This document shows positions 1 to 9,340 of a stretch of 59,210 bases of DNA, piece by piece (within the stretch, counting starts at the first letter, position 1; each line of letters begins with the position of its first letter). The translations under genes and the position numbers were made by a program. The DNA comes from Actinomycetes bacterium (lineage in GTDB: Bacteria; Actinomycetota; Actinomycetes; Nanopelagicales; Nanopelagicaceae). The stretch covers positions 1 to 59,210 of the forward strand of contig BJFT01000005.1 in the NCBI GenBank assembly GCA_014190015.1, written 5' to 3'. The notes under the pieces were generated by a model. It searched no databases, had not been told where the DNA came from, and worked only from the letters and a program-made list of their open reading frames with translations.

Positions 1-327
1 AGTGCAACTGATGAAGAGATTCTTCTGGTTTTAAAATTAGTTGAACTTGATTCTTTAGTCTCAGAAAATGTGCAAGGGTTAAATACTGTCATCGGAGAGT
101 TCGGCAGACACATTTCGGGGGGCGAAGCGAAACGTTTAAGTTTGGCTCGCGTTCTATTGTCTAAAGCCCCAATCCTGATCCTTGATGAACCAACAGAGCA
201 TCTCGACCTGGAGTTAGCGCTTCGAATCGAAAAACGCATATTGGAATTCACATCACACAAAACATTAGTTGTAATTACCCACTCGGGTTGGCATGAAATT
301 GGCAGGACTTTAGAACTTTCTCGTTAG
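1..327 (+). CDS. cydC: CydC-type ABC exporter ATPase, C-terminal fragment
   Basis: The reading frame is open from the first base of the window, so only the last 108 residues are present. They hold the ABC signature (ISGGEAKRLSLAR), Walker B (ILILDEPTEHLD) and the switch histidine in VVITHS. The DEPTEHLD form of Walker B and the abrupt end soon after the H-loop fit CydC, the second half of the heterodimeric exporter that moves glutathione or cysteine and is needed for cytochrome bd assembly. The membrane half lies outside the window, so another ABC exporter of the same type cannot be excluded. A GTG at 70 is internal and is not the start. Confidence 0.75.
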   Translation, partial: SATDEEILLVLKLVELDSLVSENVQGLNTVIGEFGRHISGGEAKRLSLARVLLSKAPILILDEPTEHLDLELALRIEKRILEFTSHKTLVVITHSGWHEIGRTLELSR

Positions 328-380
328 ATTCCATGCGCCCAATACACGCTCCACAGCTTTAAACAGTGGAGAATGTCGCC

Positions 381-2552
381 ATGGCATCCCTTGATAGCAA
401 AGTCAGTAGCGTTCTGGGGGATCGCACATCAAAAGTTCTAGAGACTACCTTTGGAATCAAGAGCGTTGCAGATTTATTGCGCCATTATCCGCGTCGCTAC
501 GCCGTACGTGGCGAACTGACAGATATTTCTACTTTGCAAGAAGGCGATGAAGTCACGATTCTCGCCGAAGTTTTTAGTGCATTAAATCGACCACTCCATG
601 GTCGCAAGGGAAGCATTTTCGAAGTCATTGTCACTGATGGAAAAGCAAAACTCTCACTCACATTCTTTAATCAAGCCTGGCGTGAAAAAGAGTTAAAGGT
701 TGGTCGCCAAGGATTGTTTGCAGGAAAAGTTGGCGTGTTTAAAGGTAAGCGCCAATTAGCTCACCCAGATTATGAATTGATTCCAGATGGAAGTGATGTA
801 GATAGCGCAGTTGATGAATTTGCTGGAAAGTTCTTAGCTGTGTATCCAGCGGCAGCAAAGATGCCATCGTGGAAGATTGCACAATGCATCGATCTAGCCA
901 TTGATGGTTTAGATGAAGTGCCTGATTTCTTGCCCGAAGATATCCGCGAGAAACATGGTTATCCGACTCTGCATCAAGCGTTAGTTCAACTGCACAAGCC
1001 AGCTGATTTAGAGCACGCCGAAATTGCTCGTGAACGTCTAACTTTTGATGAAGCATTTTTGCTGCAATTACTTCTGGCCAAAAGAAAGGCCGCCCTTAGA
1101 TCACTCGATGCAATTGCACGGCCACGAGTATCTGGGGGATTGTTAGATGCATTCGATAAGTTGCTGCCATTTGAATTAACTGCAGGACAGAAAGAAGTCA
1201 GCGCGGAAATTGAATCTGATTTAGCAAAATCTCACCCAATGCATCGATTACTTCAAGGAGAAGTGGGATCTGGAAAGACAATTGTTGCACTGCGCGCAAT
1301 GCTGACAGTTATTGATAATGGTGGTCAAGCAGCACTTCTTGCGCCCACGGAAGTTTTAGCTGCACAGCACATGCGAACAATTACAAAACTTTTGGGAGAT
1401 TTAGCCCATGGTGGAATGTTGGGTGGCGATGAAAAAGCTACACAAGTAACTCTAATTACGGGATCACAGAGTGCTGCAGCTCGAAAAGAAGCACTTGCAT
1501 TGGCAGCAAATGGTGCCGCCGGGATTGTTATCGGTACCCATGCGCTGTTAGGGGAGTCAATAGTTTTTAAAGATCTCGGGTTAATTGTTGTCGATGAACA
1601 ACACCGATTTGGTGTTGAACAACGTGATGCACTTAAGAGCAAAGCACATACCCCTGCACACTTATTAGTAATGACTGCAACACCAATTCCACGAACTGTG
1701 GCTATGACTGTTTTCGGTGATTTAGACATCTCGACGCTTCGAGAATTGCCACTTGGCAGACAACCAATTACTACGCACGTAATTGCTGCACAAGAAAAAC
1801 CTGCACACTTAGAACGTGCATGGCAAAGAATTGCTGAAGAGGTATCGCAAGGACATCAGGCATACGTAGTGGCGCCTCGAATTAGCGCTACCAATAATGA
1901 AGATGCGGATATGGATTTTCTCTTTGGAACTGAGTCACAGAGCATTGCAAGCGTTGAAGAGTTAGGACCAATGCTTCACAGCGGACCTTTTTTTGGATTA
2001 CGCGTTGCACCTTTACATGGTCGCCTCTCCACCGAAGTTAAAGATTCAACAATGTCCGCGTTTTCTGCCGGAGATATAGACGTTCTTATTTCAACAACAG
2101 TTATTGAAGTTGGCGTAGATGTACCAAATGCCACAGTAATGGTAATAATGGATGCAGATCGATTTGGTGTTTCTCAGCTACATCAGCTTCGTGGACGTAT
2201 TGGACGCGGATCTTCTCCGGGACTCTGTTTGCTAGTTACTAATTCATTGCCAGAGACTCCTGCACGCATACGCCTGGATGCAGTTGCTTCTACGCTAGAT
2301 GGTTTCGAACTCTCAAAGATCGATTTAGAACAACGCAGAGAAGGAGATGTGCTGGGCGCAAGCCAATCCGGAACTCGTTCGCACCTTAGATTGCTGCGCG
2401 TATTGCGAGATGAAGAGCTGATTGAAAGTGCACGAGAGAGTGCAGAAAAAATAATCGAAGCAGATTCAAGTCTTACAGGATTTAAGCTACTCAATGATGA
2501 AATAAAATTCCTAGAAACAGATTCCGCGACTGACTTCATAGATAAGGGTTGA
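381..2552 (+). CDS. recG: ATP-dependent DNA helicase RecG
   Basis: RecG remodels stalled replication forks and branch-migrates Holliday junctions. The protein is about 723 residues, normal for the family. An N-terminal wedge/OB domain is followed by the helicase core: Walker A GEVGSGKT near residue 295, the DExH-type box VVDEQHRFGV near 405, TATPIPRT just after it, and QLRGRIGRG near 600. A GTG at 366 is in frame, but GGAG at 368-371 lies about nine bases before the ATG at 381, so I prefer 381. rsmD follows after 4 bases, suggesting one operon. Confidence 0.95.
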   Translation: MASLDSKVSSVLGDRTSKVLETTFGIKSVADLLRHYPRRYAVRGELTDISTLQEGDEVTILAEVFSALNRPLHGRKGSIFEVIVTDGKAKLSLTFFNQAWREKELKVGRQGLFAGKVGVFKGKRQLAHPDYELIPDGSDVDSAVDEFAGKFLAVYPAAAKMPSWKIAQCIDLAIDGLDEVPDFLPEDIREKHGYPTLHQALVQLHKPADLEHAEIARERLTFDEAFLLQLLLAKRKAALRSLDAIARPRVSGGLLDAFDKLLPFELTAGQKEVSAEIESDLAKSHPMHRLLQGEVGSGKTIVALRAMLTVIDNGGQAALLAPTEVLAAQHMRTITKLLGDLAHGGMLGGDEKATQVTLITGSQSAAARKEALALAANGAAGIVIGTHALLGESIVFKDLGLIVVDEQHRFGVEQRDALKSKAHTPAHLLVMTATPIPRTVAMTVFGDLDISTLRELPLGRQPITTHVIAAQEKPAHLERAWQRIAEEVSQGHQAYVVAPRISATNNEDADMDFLFGTESQSIASVEELGPMLHSGPFFGLRVAPLHGRLSTEVKDSTMSAFSAGDIDVLISTTVIEVGVDVPNATVMVIMDADRFGVSQLHQLRGRIGRGSSPGLCLLVTNSLPETPARIRLDAVASTLDGFELSKIDLEQRREGDVLGASQSGTRSHLRLLRVLRDEELIESARESAEKIIEADSSLTGFKLLNDEIKFLETDSATDFIDKG

Positions 2553-2556
2553 TGCA

Positions 2557-3132
2557 ATGAGAATTATTGCTGGCATCGCTAAGGGTCGCTCGTTATCTAG
2601 CGTGGCAGGTGCAACGAGACCAACTTCAGATCGTGCCCGTGAAGCGATTTTTTCAACGTTGACTTCCGAATTTGGAGATTTTCTGGGGTTACATATTTTA
2701 GATTTATTTGCTGGTTCAGGTGCAATGGGGCTAGAGGCTCTCTCGCGTGGAGCATCCCTTGTTCACTGCGTAGAAAAAGATGATGCTGCGGCAAAGACAA
2801 TTTCAACAAATTCTGCACTTGTGCAAAAGTCACAACCTGTTGGGGTGTTTCACTTATTTCATATGGCAGTGCAAAAGTTTGTAGAAGGCTCTCCAGAGAA
2901 TCAATATCACTTCGTTTATATAGATCCACCTTATGATTTTGCGGATTCCGAACTCACAAATATTTTGGAAAAGCTGCAATCAAATAATTTCTTCAAAGAT
3001 GGTGCGGTCATTGCAGTTGAAAGGGCATCAAAATCTGCACAACCTAAGTGGCCACAGGGATACGAGCCATCTCGCACCAAGGTCTATGGGCAAGCGAGTA
3101 TTTATTACGCCAATTACGCTAAGAATGGATAA
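2557..3132 (+). CDS. rsmD: 16S rRNA (guanine966-N2)-methyltransferase RsmD
   Basis: RsmD methylates the exocyclic amine of G966 in 16S rRNA using S-adenosylmethionine. At 191 residues it has the usual length. The start MRIIAGIAKGR is typical; the SAM-binding loop is LDLFAGSGAMGLEAL near residue 49, and the catalytic N2-methyltransferase motif DPPY is near 122. It sits between recG and coaD, an order common in Actinobacteria. The 3' end is separated from coaD by 29 bases that contain a probable promoter for the latter. Confidence 0.93.
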   Translation: MRIIAGIAKGRSLSSVAGATRPTSDRAREAIFSTLTSEFGDFLGLHILDLFAGSGAMGLEALSRGASLVHCVEKDDAAAKTISTNSALVQKSQPVGVFHLFHMAVQKFVEGSPENQYHFVYIDPPYDFADSELTNILEKLQSNNFFKDGAVIAVERASKSAQPKWPQGYEPSRTKVYGQASIYYANYAKNG

Positions 3133-3148
3133 GCGCAGAAATCGTTGC

Positions 3149-3154
3149 TAGCGT
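3149..3154 (+). promoter_or_regulatory. Probable -10 element for leaderless coaD mRNA
   Basis: TAGCGT ends seven bases before the coaD ATG, with no Shine-Dalgarno site between. If transcription starts at the A of the ATG this is a normal -10 position. No clear -35 hexamer is seen. Confidence 0.5.
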
Positions 3155-3161
3155 TTGACCC

Positions 3162-3641
3162 ATGAGACGCGCAGTTTGTCCGGGATCTTTTGATCCAATC
3201 ACATACGGTCATTTAGACATCATCGAACGCGCAAGTCGCCACTTTGATGAAGTAATTGTGGCTGTACTTGAAAATCGAACGAAGTCCAGTTTATTTACAG
3301 TCGATGAACGCATTTCAATGATTTCAGAAGTGACTAAGAAATTCTCAAATGTTCGAGTTGATTCATGGAGCGGTCTGCTAGTGGACTACTGCAAGTCAAA
3401 CTCTGTGCAATCAATCGTTAAGGGTTTGCGCGCTGTTTCGGATTTCGATTATGAATTACAGATGGCGCAGGTCAATCTTCAGGGATCTGGTGTCGAAACA
3501 ATGTTTATGGCGACTTCACCAACTCACTCCTTTTTATCATCCTCACTTGTGAAAGAATTAGCCCATTACGGTGGAGATGTATCCTCTATGGTTCCACCGA
3601 GTATTAACGAAGCACTAAAACGTCGAGTAGCAGGGAAGTGA
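3162..3641 (+). CDS. coaD: Phosphopantetheine adenylyltransferase CoaD
   Basis: CoaD transfers AMP from ATP to 4'-phosphopantetheine, the penultimate step of coenzyme A synthesis. The 159-residue length is standard. The nucleotidyltransferase signature GSFDPITYGHLD occupies residues 8-19 and includes the T/HxGH motif, and the second conserved segment SPTHSFLSSSLVKELA begins near residue 117. The next gene begins three bases after the stop, so the two are probably co-transcribed. Confidence 0.95.
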   Translation: MRRAVCPGSFDPITYGHLDIIERASRHFDEVIVAVLENRTKSSLFTVDERISMISEVTKKFSNVRVDSWSGLLVDYCKSNSVQSIVKGLRAVSDFDYELQMAQVNLQGSGVETMFMATSPTHSFLSSSLVKELAHYGGDVSSMVPPSINEALKRRVAGK

Positions 3642-3644
3642 TCC

Positions 3645-4127
3645 ATGGATTCGATTGAGAAGTTAACAACCGCAATATCAATAATTGAAGAGGCGCGCGG
3701 AGTGCCGTTGTCTGCATCATGCGTTTTGCACCGTGGCGAAATTTTAGAAGTTCTAGATGGCGCCCGTGCCGCACTGCCAAATGATTTAGAAGCGGCGAGA
3801 AAAATTCTTGCTTCACGTGATTCTTTAATTGAAGAGGGTCGTCTGAGCGCTGAAGCTTTGATCGCAAGTGCTCGCGAAGAAGTTTCACGAATGATCGAAC
3901 AGACTGCAATTGTTTCCGCTGCTCGCGAGGAAGCTCAACATATTCTGGATGATGCACACCTTGAGGCAGAGCAAGAACGTGAAGAAGTTGAAAAATACAT
4001 TGACTCACGTCTGGCTACTCTTGAAGTGATTCTCAATAAAACATCAGATGCAATCGCCCGTGGTCGCGAAAGACTTGCTGGCGCTGGCGATAAAGATGTT
4101 TTGTCACAACTCGCTAACGATAAGTAA
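3645..4127 (+). CDS. SepIVA/DivIVA-like coiled-coil protein
   Basis: This 160-residue protein is strongly predicted to be helical and coiled-coil: residues 50-130 are rich in Glu, Ala and Arg with heptad-like spacing, and there is no signal peptide. Its place between coaD and the YceD-rpmF-rnc genes matches the actinobacterial locus for a DivIVA-like cell-division protein (SepIVA in mycobacteria). SepIVA-type proteins act in the cytoplasm at the septum and the intracellular membrane domain. The family assignment rests on position and coiled-coil character more than on sequence identity. A GGGAAG site lies just before the ATG. Confidence 0.65.
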   Translation: MDSIEKLTTAISIIEEARGVPLSASCVLHRGEILEVLDGARAALPNDLEAARKILASRDSLIEEGRLSAEALIASAREEVSRMIEQTAIVSAAREEAQHILDDAHLEAEQEREEVEKYIDSRLATLEVILNKTSDAIARGRERLAGAGDKDVLSQLANDK

Positions 4128-4139
4128 AGCGTTACTCGC

Positions 4140-4730
4140 ATGTCTCGAGATCTCTCACCCTTTCGCGTAAATACACACGAGCTTCCACGCCGTGCAGGTG
4201 AGATGAAAGAGTATTCAATTGACTTTGATCTCACCGAAGCATTTGGTGTTGAACTAATCAGTGTTCCGCCAGGAGAAGTTATTGAAGTTGATCTTCGCCT
4301 GGAGTCAGTTACTGAGGGGATTCTCGCTACTGCCGATGTCTTTGCAACAGCAATGGGAGAGTGCATCCGCTGTCTTGATCCGATAGCAATCGATATTGAT
4401 AGAAGTTTTCAAGAGCTATATCGATACGAAGTGCATCATGAAAAGGGTTCAAAAGGATCTAAGAAGCGTCGTCCAAGTGAAGAAGCAATTGATGATTTAG
4501 ATGTTGAAGATGACCTGTTAATGCAAGGCGATTACATGGACTTAGAAACTCCTCTACGAGATGCGATTGTGTTAGCTCTTCCAGTAAACCCACTCTGCTC
4601 AGAGGATTGCTTAGGGCTCTGTCAGCAGTGCGGCGAAAAATGGTCAGAACTTCCAGAGGGACATGCTCACGCGCTAATAGATCCTCGCTGGGCTGCCCTT
4701 GGCTCTCTCGAGGCGGATAAGGGCGAATAG
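4140..4730 (+). CDS. YceD family protein (DUF177)
   Basis: This 196-residue protein belongs to the YceD/DUF177 family, found almost universally upstream of rpmF and linked to 23S rRNA accumulation and ribosome assembly. Visible family marks are the CIRC pair near residue 75 and the C-terminal CSEDCLGLCQQCG cluster near 153-165, which probably binds a metal. An acidic, lysine-rich insertion (about residues 100-128) separates the two Cys regions. The rpmF neighbour supports the call. The biochemical role of the family is not settled. Confidence 0.9.
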   Translation: MSRDLSPFRVNTHELPRRAGEMKEYSIDFDLTEAFGVELISVPPGEVIEVDLRLESVTEGILATADVFATAMGECIRCLDPIAIDIDRSFQELYRYEVHHEKGSKGSKKRRPSEEAIDDLDVEDDLLMQGDYMDLETPLRDAIVLALPVNPLCSEDCLGLCQQCGEKWSELPEGHAHALIDPRWAALGSLEADKGE

Positions 4731-4850
4731 TTCATAACCCTTGCTCGATTTTAAGAATTCGTACTTTTAGGGGATACTTTCACCCATATCCGCACTCCTT
4801 GTGAGGGCGGTATCTCAGATGAGATTTAAGAAGAGATTAAGGACGCCACC

Positions 4851-5024
4851 GTGCCAGTACCAAAGCGAAAGATGTCTCGCTCAAAGACTCGTTCTCGTCG
4901 TAGTCAGTGGAAAACAACTGCGGCAGCACTAGCGGCGTGCCCACAATGTCAGCAACCAAAATTGCAACACACTGCATGTCCAACGTGCGGAACATATAAC
5001 CGCCGTCAGGTTATTGAGGTCTGA
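4851..5024 (+). CDS. rpmF: 50S ribosomal protein L32
   Basis: This is a 57-residue protein starting with GTG (MPVPKRKMSRSKTRSRR). The basic N-terminus and the zinc ribbon CPQC...CPTC at about residues 30-47 identify L32, a late-assembling protein of the large subunit; the four Cys mark the zinc-binding C+ form of the protein. AAGGA at 4839-4843 is the ribosome-binding site. The 120-base gap before it carries a small perfect inverted repeat (ATCTCA-GA-TGAGAT, 4812-4825) and may hold a promoter. The 3' end overlaps the proposed rnc start by 11 bases. Confidence 0.93.
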   Translation: MPVPKRKMSRSKTRSRRSQWKTTAAALAACPQCQQPKLQHTACPTCGTYNRRQVIEV

Positions 5025-5718
5025 TCTGTACTCTGAATTAACACAGCACTTAGGTGTTGACGTTGATCCAAATCTTTTAGCCTTAGCTTTTACTCATCGT
5101 TCATTCGCTTATGAATCTGGCGCAAAAGAAACCAACGAACGTCTTGAATTTCTAGGTGACTCAGTTCTCGGATTAATAGTTACTGAAGAGTTATTTCTTC
5201 GCTTCCCTGATTTAGATGAGAGCAGACTCTCACCACTTCGCTCCGGTGTTGTAAACATGAGAGCCCTTGCAGATATTGCTCGCGAACTTAATCTCGGAAA
5301 GTACATTCGTCTAGGTAAAGGTGAGGAAGTCACCGGCGGACGGGATAAAAACTCACTATTGGCAGATGCGCTAGAAGCTCTGATTGGCGCTATTTATCTA
5401 CACGCTGGTCTTGCAACCACTGCGACCGTTGTTCGAAAGTTAATTGATGCAACATTGACGCAAGCAATGGCGCGCGGTGCAGGCTTAGATGGCAAAACCG
5501 CACTTCAAGAGTTAACTGCTCAACTCGGTAAAGGCGCTCCCGAATACATTGTCACCGAGACGGGTCCAGATCACGACAAGAGTTTTAGCGCCGATGCGAT
5601 GGTCGCTGGGGTCTGTATCGCTAGCGGCACCGGAAAGAGCAAGAGAGAAGCCGAGCAAGTTGCTGCCAGAATCGCCTATGACATATTAAAACCTCAAGTT
5701 GTGGATGAAGGTAACTAG
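5014..5718 (+). CDS. rnc: Ribonuclease III
   Basis: RNase III cleaves double-stranded RNA, including rRNA precursors. The catalytic domain carries the signature NERLEFLGDSVLGL near residue 41 and DALEALIGAIYL near 113, supplying the acidic metal ligands. The C-terminal double-stranded-RNA-binding domain begins near residue 162 (GKTALQELTAQ) and ends in AEQVAARIAYDIL. At 234 residues it is full length. The TTG start at 5014 overlaps rpmF, which suggests translational coupling; no better start is seen downstream before conserved sequence. mutM, which often follows rnc in Actinobacteria, is absent here. Confidence 0.93.
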   Translation: MRSDLYSELTQHLGVDVDPNLLALAFTHRSFAYESGAKETNERLEFLGDSVLGLIVTEELFLRFPDLDESRLSPLRSGVVNMRALADIARELNLGKYIRLGKGEEVTGGRDKNSLLADALEALIGAIYLHAGLATTATVVRKLIDATLTQAMARGAGLDGKTALQELTAQLGKGAPEYIVTETGPDHDKSFSADAMVAGVCIASGTGKSKREAEQVAARIAYDILKPQVVDEGN

Positions 5719-5773
5719 CTCTAGATACTTTCGGAGCCGCCGTGTTACTTCGCTAATTAACGCGCTCGCAAGG

Positions 5774-5779
5774 TAGGTT
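5774..5779 (+). promoter_or_regulatory. Probable -10 element for leaderless smc mRNA
   Basis: TAGGTT is followed by exactly six bases and the GTG start of smc. No Shine-Dalgarno site fits between. Confidence 0.5.
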
Positions 5780-5785
5780 TACCGC

Positions 5786-8700
5786 GTGTATCTAAAGAGC
5801 ATCACGCTCAAGGGCTTCAAGTCCTTTGCTTCAGCGACCACTCTGCGCCTTGAACCCGGGATCACCTGCGTCGTCGGTCCAAATGGTTCTGGAAAATCAA
5901 ACGTTGTTGATGCACTCACATGGGTTATGGGTGAGCAAGGTGCTAAATCTCTTCGCGGCGGAAAGATGGAAGATGTCATCTTCGCCGGTACCAGTGGGCG
6001 AGCACCGCTTGGCCGCGCTGAGGTTTCAGTAACAATTGATAACGCTGATGGCGCACTCAATATTGATTATTCAGAAGTAACAATTTCACGCATTCTTTTT
6101 AGAAATGGTCAGAGCGAATACCAGATAAATGGTGAAGCATCTCGACTACTTGATATTCAAGAACTATTAAGCGATTCAGGTATCGGCCGAGAAATGCACG
6201 TAATCGTCGGCCAAGGACAACTTGATGCAATTTTGATGGCTAATCCAGATGAACGTCGTGGATTCATTGAAGAAGCGGCGGGCGTACTTAAGCACCGCAA
6301 GCGAAAAGAAAAAGCGCTTCGCAAATTAGATTCGATGCAAGCCAACTTAGCTCGCGTGCAAGACCTCACTGTGGAATTACGTAGACAACTTCGCCCACTC
6401 GGCAAGCAGGCAGAAGTTGCAAAGAAAGCTGCCACAATTCAAGCCGATCTTCGAGATGCCAAACTTCGTTTGTTAGCAGATGACTTTATCTCGATGACTA
6501 AAACTCTCGATGCCGAAGTTGCAGATGAAACAGCTCTTCGTGAAAGACGCGCCATAGTCGATGCCGAATTAGACAAAGTACGTGCGCGCGAAGAAGCACT
6601 CGATGCACAAGCTGCAGTCGATGGTCCATTACTTGTTAAAGCACAAGAGACGTATTACCAACTCAACTCTTTGCGCGAAAGATTTCGAGGAACAGCCTCA
6701 CTTGCACAAGAGCGCTCTCGTTTCTTGGCTGAAGAAGCAGAAGAAGCACGCACGTTAGGTCGCGATCCAGAAGCTCTCGAACGTGAAGCACAAGCACTTC
6801 GAGTAGAAGAAGCTGAACTGCGTGCAGCAGTTGCCAGTGCAAATCTTTCTCTCACTGAAGCAACTAATGCATTAGCGCAAGCAGAAAATTCACTGAAGAG
6901 CGAAGAAGACAGAGTTGCTGCAGCAATGCGCGCGATTGCAGATGCTCGCGAAGGTACAGCGAGACAAGAAGGACATATTAAATCTTTGCGTGCTCGCCTT
7001 GAAGCTATAGCTGAAGAGATTGCTCGATCAGAAAAATCACGAAATGAAGCACAGCAACGTGCCGATGAAGCTTCACGTGCTTACTCAACATTTGAATTAG
7101 AAATAGCGAGTGCAGATTCCAGCGAACTTGGTTTGGATTCACAATTCGAATCAGCTAAGTCCAAGTTAGATAGTGCAAAGAAGACACTCTCTGATCTTGT
7201 AGATAATGAACGTAACACCGAACGAGAAAAGAACGCAGTAGAGGCAAAGCTTGAAGCGCTTCGAATTACGTCAAAGAGCAATGACGGCGCAGCGGCGTTA
7301 CTTTCAAATTCTCGTGGCGTAAAGATTCTTGGCAGCGTTAGCTCTTTGATTTCAATTGAAAAAGGATATGAGAGCGCAGTGGCAGCAGCTCTTGGTTCAC
7401 TCGCTGATGCCATCGTTGTTCAAGATTTAAATTCAGCAGTGAGTGCACTCACAACCATGCGTTCAGAGAATCTGGGCCAAGCCGATGTTCTAGTCTTTGA
7501 CGAGAATTCCAGATCAGCAGAATCAATCCCATCCGGACTCACTTCTCTCAACAATTATGTGCAGTCCAGTTCAATCGCATCATTAGTTACTTCGTTACTC
7601 AGTGCTACCGCAGTAGTTGATTCAGCCCGAGATGCAGCAGATGTTCTTCGTAATCATCCACAAATTCGAGTTGTCACGCGAGATGGCGACATCGTCACAT
7701 CTACTCGTGCACGCGGTGGTTCTAAGTCCACTTCATCATTGATTGAAATCAATGCACTGATTGCAGACCTAACAACTAAACTAGAAGAGATCAATCACAA
7801 GGCAGACCGAATTCGTTTCGAGATTTCTACTGCAACCAACGAGTTAGCTTCACGTCAAAGTGAATATGACCAAGCACTTGGAAAACTCAATGAATCAGAT
7901 GCGCGAATTGCAGCTCTGACTGAGCAACTTGCAGTCGCGGGACAAAATGCGAAATCTGCTGCAGCAGAAGTTGATCGCCTAAATGTTTCAATAGCAGAGG
8001 CAACTTCAGCAAAATCCCGAGATGAAAATGAATTGAACATCGCCTCAAACCAACTATCTATGCAAGGTGAGACTCCAGAGCCTGATCACGCGCAAGTAGA
8101 AGTAATACGCGCACAAGTTTCAACTGCTCGCAGCACAGAAGTAGAAGCACGTTTGGCAGTTCGCACAAGTGAAGAACGTGTGGACTCACTCGCTGCTCGC
8201 GCAAAAGCACTTGAAGATGCAGCGCAAGCAGAACGTGATGCTTCCGAGCGAGCAATTTCTAGACGTGGAGCTCGTGCACGTGGCGCAGTTATTTCACAAT
8301 CTGTCGCGGAAGCAGCTTACGAAGTTTTGATTCATATCGAACGCTCTATTGCAAAGGCAGCAACTGAACGAGCACGTCTTGAAGATGCTCGTGCACAACG
8401 AGAAGGTGAAACTCTGACCATTCGTTCTCGTGGTCGCGAATTGTCAACAGAATTAGAGCAATTAACAAACAGCGTTCACCGTGATGAAATTGCACGAGCC
8501 GAACAGCGTATGCGTATCGAAGCTCTCGAACTCAAAGCTGTTGAAGAACTCGGTGTGGACACAACAATTTTGGTCAATGAATACGGTCCACACAATGACG
8601 TACCAACATTTCTTGAAAATGAAGCGGGCGAGATTGTTACAACTGAATTGATTCCGTATCGTCGTGATCAACAAGAAAAGCGTCTGGCAGCAACCGAGCG

Positions 8701-9322
8701 TTCGCTCACACTACTTGGAAAGATTAATCCACTTGCACTTGAAGAGTATGACGCCCTTGAAGAGCGTTTGAAGTTCCTTGCTGAACAACTAGAAGATTTG
8801 AAAAATACTAAGAAAGATCTTCTCGATATCGTTAAAGAAGTTGATGACCGAGTTCAACAAATCTTTATGGAAGCGTACGAAGAGACAGCAAAGCACTTTG
8901 AAGAGATCTTCGCTCGCTTATTCCCAGGTGGAGATGGTCGCTTAATTCTTACCAATCCAGATGATTTGCTCTCTACAGGTGTTGATGTTGAAGCACGTCC
9001 ACCAGGAAAGCGCGTAAAGAGACTCTCATTGCTTTCAGGAGGAGAAAAATCTCTGACTGCTGTTGCAATGCTTGTAGCAATTTTCAAAGCTCGCCCAAGT
9101 CCGTTCTATGTACTAGACGAAGTTGAAGCAGCACTTGATGATGTAAACCTAGGACGCTTGCTTGGGGTGCTTGAAGAGTTACGTGCAAGTTCACAGCTGA
9201 TCATCATTACTCACCAAAAGCGCACGATGGAAATCGCAGATGCTTTGTACGGCGTAACAATGCGCGGAGATGGCGTGACTGAAGTAATTTCTCAGCGTCT
9301 TCGTGAATCTGAAACTGCCTAA
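5786..9322 (+). CDS. smc: Chromosome segregation ATPase SMC
   Basis: SMC is the condensin subunit that compacts and segregates the chromosome, working with ScpA and ScpB. The 1178-residue protein has the full layout: N-terminal Walker A GPNGSGKS at about residues 31-38, a long coiled-coil arm, a hinge at about 508-650 (starting near LLSNSRGVKILGSV), a returning coiled coil, the ABC-type signature LLSGGEKSLTAVAML near 1080 and Walker B FYVLDEVEAALDD near 1107. The start is GTG with no Shine-Dalgarno site, preceded by a suitable -10 element. ftsY follows closely, an order common in Actinobacteria. Confidence 0.96.
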   Translation: MYLKSITLKGFKSFASATTLRLEPGITCVVGPNGSGKSNVVDALTWVMGEQGAKSLRGGKMEDVIFAGTSGRAPLGRAEVSVTIDNADGALNIDYSEVTISRILFRNGQSEYQINGEASRLLDIQELLSDSGIGREMHVIVGQGQLDAILMANPDERRGFIEEAAGVLKHRKRKEKALRKLDSMQANLARVQDLTVELRRQLRPLGKQAEVAKKAATIQADLRDAKLRLLADDFISMTKTLDAEVADETALRERRAIVDAELDKVRAREEALDAQAAVDGPLLVKAQETYYQLNSLRERFRGTASLAQERSRFLAEEAEEARTLGRDPEALEREAQALRVEEAELRAAVASANLSLTEATNALAQAENSLKSEEDRVAAAMRAIADAREGTARQEGHIKSLRARLEAIAEEIARSEKSRNEAQQRADEASRAYSTFELEIASADSSELGLDSQFESAKSKLDSAKKTLSDLVDNERNTEREKNAVEAKLEALRITSKSNDGAAALLSNSRGVKILGSVSSLISIEKGYESAVAAALGSLADAIVVQDLNSAVSALTTMRSENLGQADVLVFDENSRSAESIPSGLTSLNNYVQSSSIASLVTSLLSATAVVDSARDAADVLRNHPQIRVVTRDGDIVTSTRARGGSKSTSSLIEINALIADLTTKLEEINHKADRIRFEISTATNELASRQSEYDQALGKLNESDARIAALTEQLAVAGQNAKSAAAEVDRLNVSIAEATSAKSRDENELNIASNQLSMQGETPEPDHAQVEVIRAQVSTARSTEVEARLAVRTSEERVDSLAARAKALEDAAQAERDASERAISRRGARARGAVISQSVAEAAYEVLIHIERSIAKAATERARLEDARAQREGETLTIRSRGRELSTELEQLTNSVHRDEIARAEQRMRIEALELKAVEELGVDTTILVNEYGPHNDVPTFLENEAGEIVTTELIPYRRDQQEKRLAATERSLTLLGKINPLALEEYDALEERLKFLAEQLEDLKNTKKDLLDIVKEVDDRVQQIFMEAYEETAKHFEEIFARLFPGGDGRLILTNPDDLLSTGVDVEARPPGKRVKRLSLLSGGEKSLTAVAMLVAIFKARPSPFYVLDEVEAALDDVNLGRLLGVLEELRASSQLIIITHQKRTMEIADALYGVTMRGDGVTEVISQRLRESETA

Positions 9323-9340
9323 AAGATAGGTACGTTGTAC

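Noticed and set aside
4812-4825. ATCTCA-GA-TGAGAT repeat before rpmF as an operator
   Set aside because: The arms are only six bases and repeats of this size are common by chance, so it is mentioned with rpmF but not called as a site.
5786-9322. Many long open frames on the minus strand and in other frames within smc
   Set aside because: They are rich in Ser and Arg, match no family and are explained by codon bias of the long smc gene.
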